Assembly: GCA_017646885.1 (NCBI GenBank)
Contig: JAGCLR010000044.1
Location: 1-5,684, forward strand
Reading direction: 5' to 3'
DNA length: 5,684 nt
From: Methanobrevibacter sp.
GTDB taxonomy: Archaea > Methanobacteriota > Methanobacteria > Methanobacteriales > Methanobacteriaceae
Below the pieces are notes generated by a model. It did no database searches. It saw only the letters and a program-made list of their open reading frames with translations, and was not told the origin of the DNA. The number at the start of each line of letters is the position of its first letter. Position 1 is the first letter of the stretch. A program made the translations under genes and the position numbers. Positions 5,497 through 5,684 of the stretch are shown piece after piece.

Positions 5497-5684
5497 ATGA
5501 ATATCTTGTTCAAAATATTACTAGCAGCTGTGAGCACCATCTTTTGCGTTGCGCTGGTTTACACCATATGCAGAGTATGGAAAAGGCGAATTTCATATTA
5601 TGGGTCACGCAATATTGCTTGCCAAGACGAACCACACAATAAAAAACTCAGAAAAGTACAGGACGAAATGTTTGAAGAACTTTA
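5497..5684 (+). CDS. Small single-pass membrane protein, partial (runs off the window)
   Basis: An open frame begins at ATG 5497, after GATAAA, and stays open for 62 codons to the last base, so the C-terminus is missing. Residues about 3-27 are strongly hydrophobic (ILFKILLAAVSTIFCVALVY and on to a CRVW) and are followed by the basic stretch KRR. This is the pattern of one membrane-spanning segment or an uncleaved signal anchor with its basic end on the cytoplasmic side. The visible remainder is hydrophilic and charged. GC is about 42-50 percent in the two full lines, higher than the R-M genes, which suggests host chromosome rather than the acquired block. No family is recognised. An open frame of this length at a window edge can occur by chance, but the clean membrane segment right after the start supports a real gene. 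Confidence 0.55.
   Translation, partial: MNILFKILLAAVSTIFCVALVYTICRVWKRRISYYGSRNIACQDEPHNKKLRKVQDEMFEEL

Overview
The window looks like a piece of a Bacteroidetes (probably Bacteroidia) genome. Translation starts follow A-rich leaders rather than strong Shine-Dalgarno sequences, one match to the Bacteroidetes -7 promoter element (TAnnTTTG) is present, and the short ORF at 4561-4710 resembles, from memory, the N-terminus of an HNH-like family common in Bacteroides and Prevotella. No rRNA, tRNA or CRISPR array was seen. The genus cannot be settled from this sequence.

Positions 130-4471 hold a DNA restriction-modification (R-M) locus with all genes on the + strand. The order is an Mrr-type restriction endonuclease (130-1035), an 85-base gap with a possible internal promoter, a first DNA (cytosine-5) methyltransferase (1121-2185), a second and different DNA (cytosine-5) methyltransferase (2188-3417), and an HNH endonuclease (3419-4471). 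The last three genes are separated by only 2 and 1 bases and are almost certainly one translationally coupled operon. The simplest model is a type II system with an asymmetric recognition sequence: each methyltransferase protects one strand and the HNH protein cuts unmodified DNA. The Mrr protein would then be an attached type IV (modification-dependent) enzyme or a second cutting enzyme. Two complete nucleases of unrelated fold flanking two m5C methyltransferases is the most interesting point here. Mrr enzymes normally attack methylated DNA, so this one must be blind to, or somehow compatible with, the marks made by its own neighbours.

Positions 4472-4753 are a junction-like stretch. It holds a short dyad/direct-repeat cluster based on GTTAAC and a 49-codon ORF with higher GC (about 45 percent) than the R-M genes (about 30-35 percent in sampled lines), which looks like the stump of an HNH-family gene. 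Next comes an AT-rich gene (4754-5458) for a 234-residue protein with two copies of a small FGKYKGKS-type module related to the exonuclease X C-terminal/DUF3820 family. Its function is unknown.

After 5459 the base composition rises again, and a gene for a small single-pass membrane protein begins at 5497 and runs off the window. The AT-rich block from the first base to about 5458, with its GC-richer remnant and GC-richer right flank, fits a horizontally acquired defence island set into a host of higher GC.
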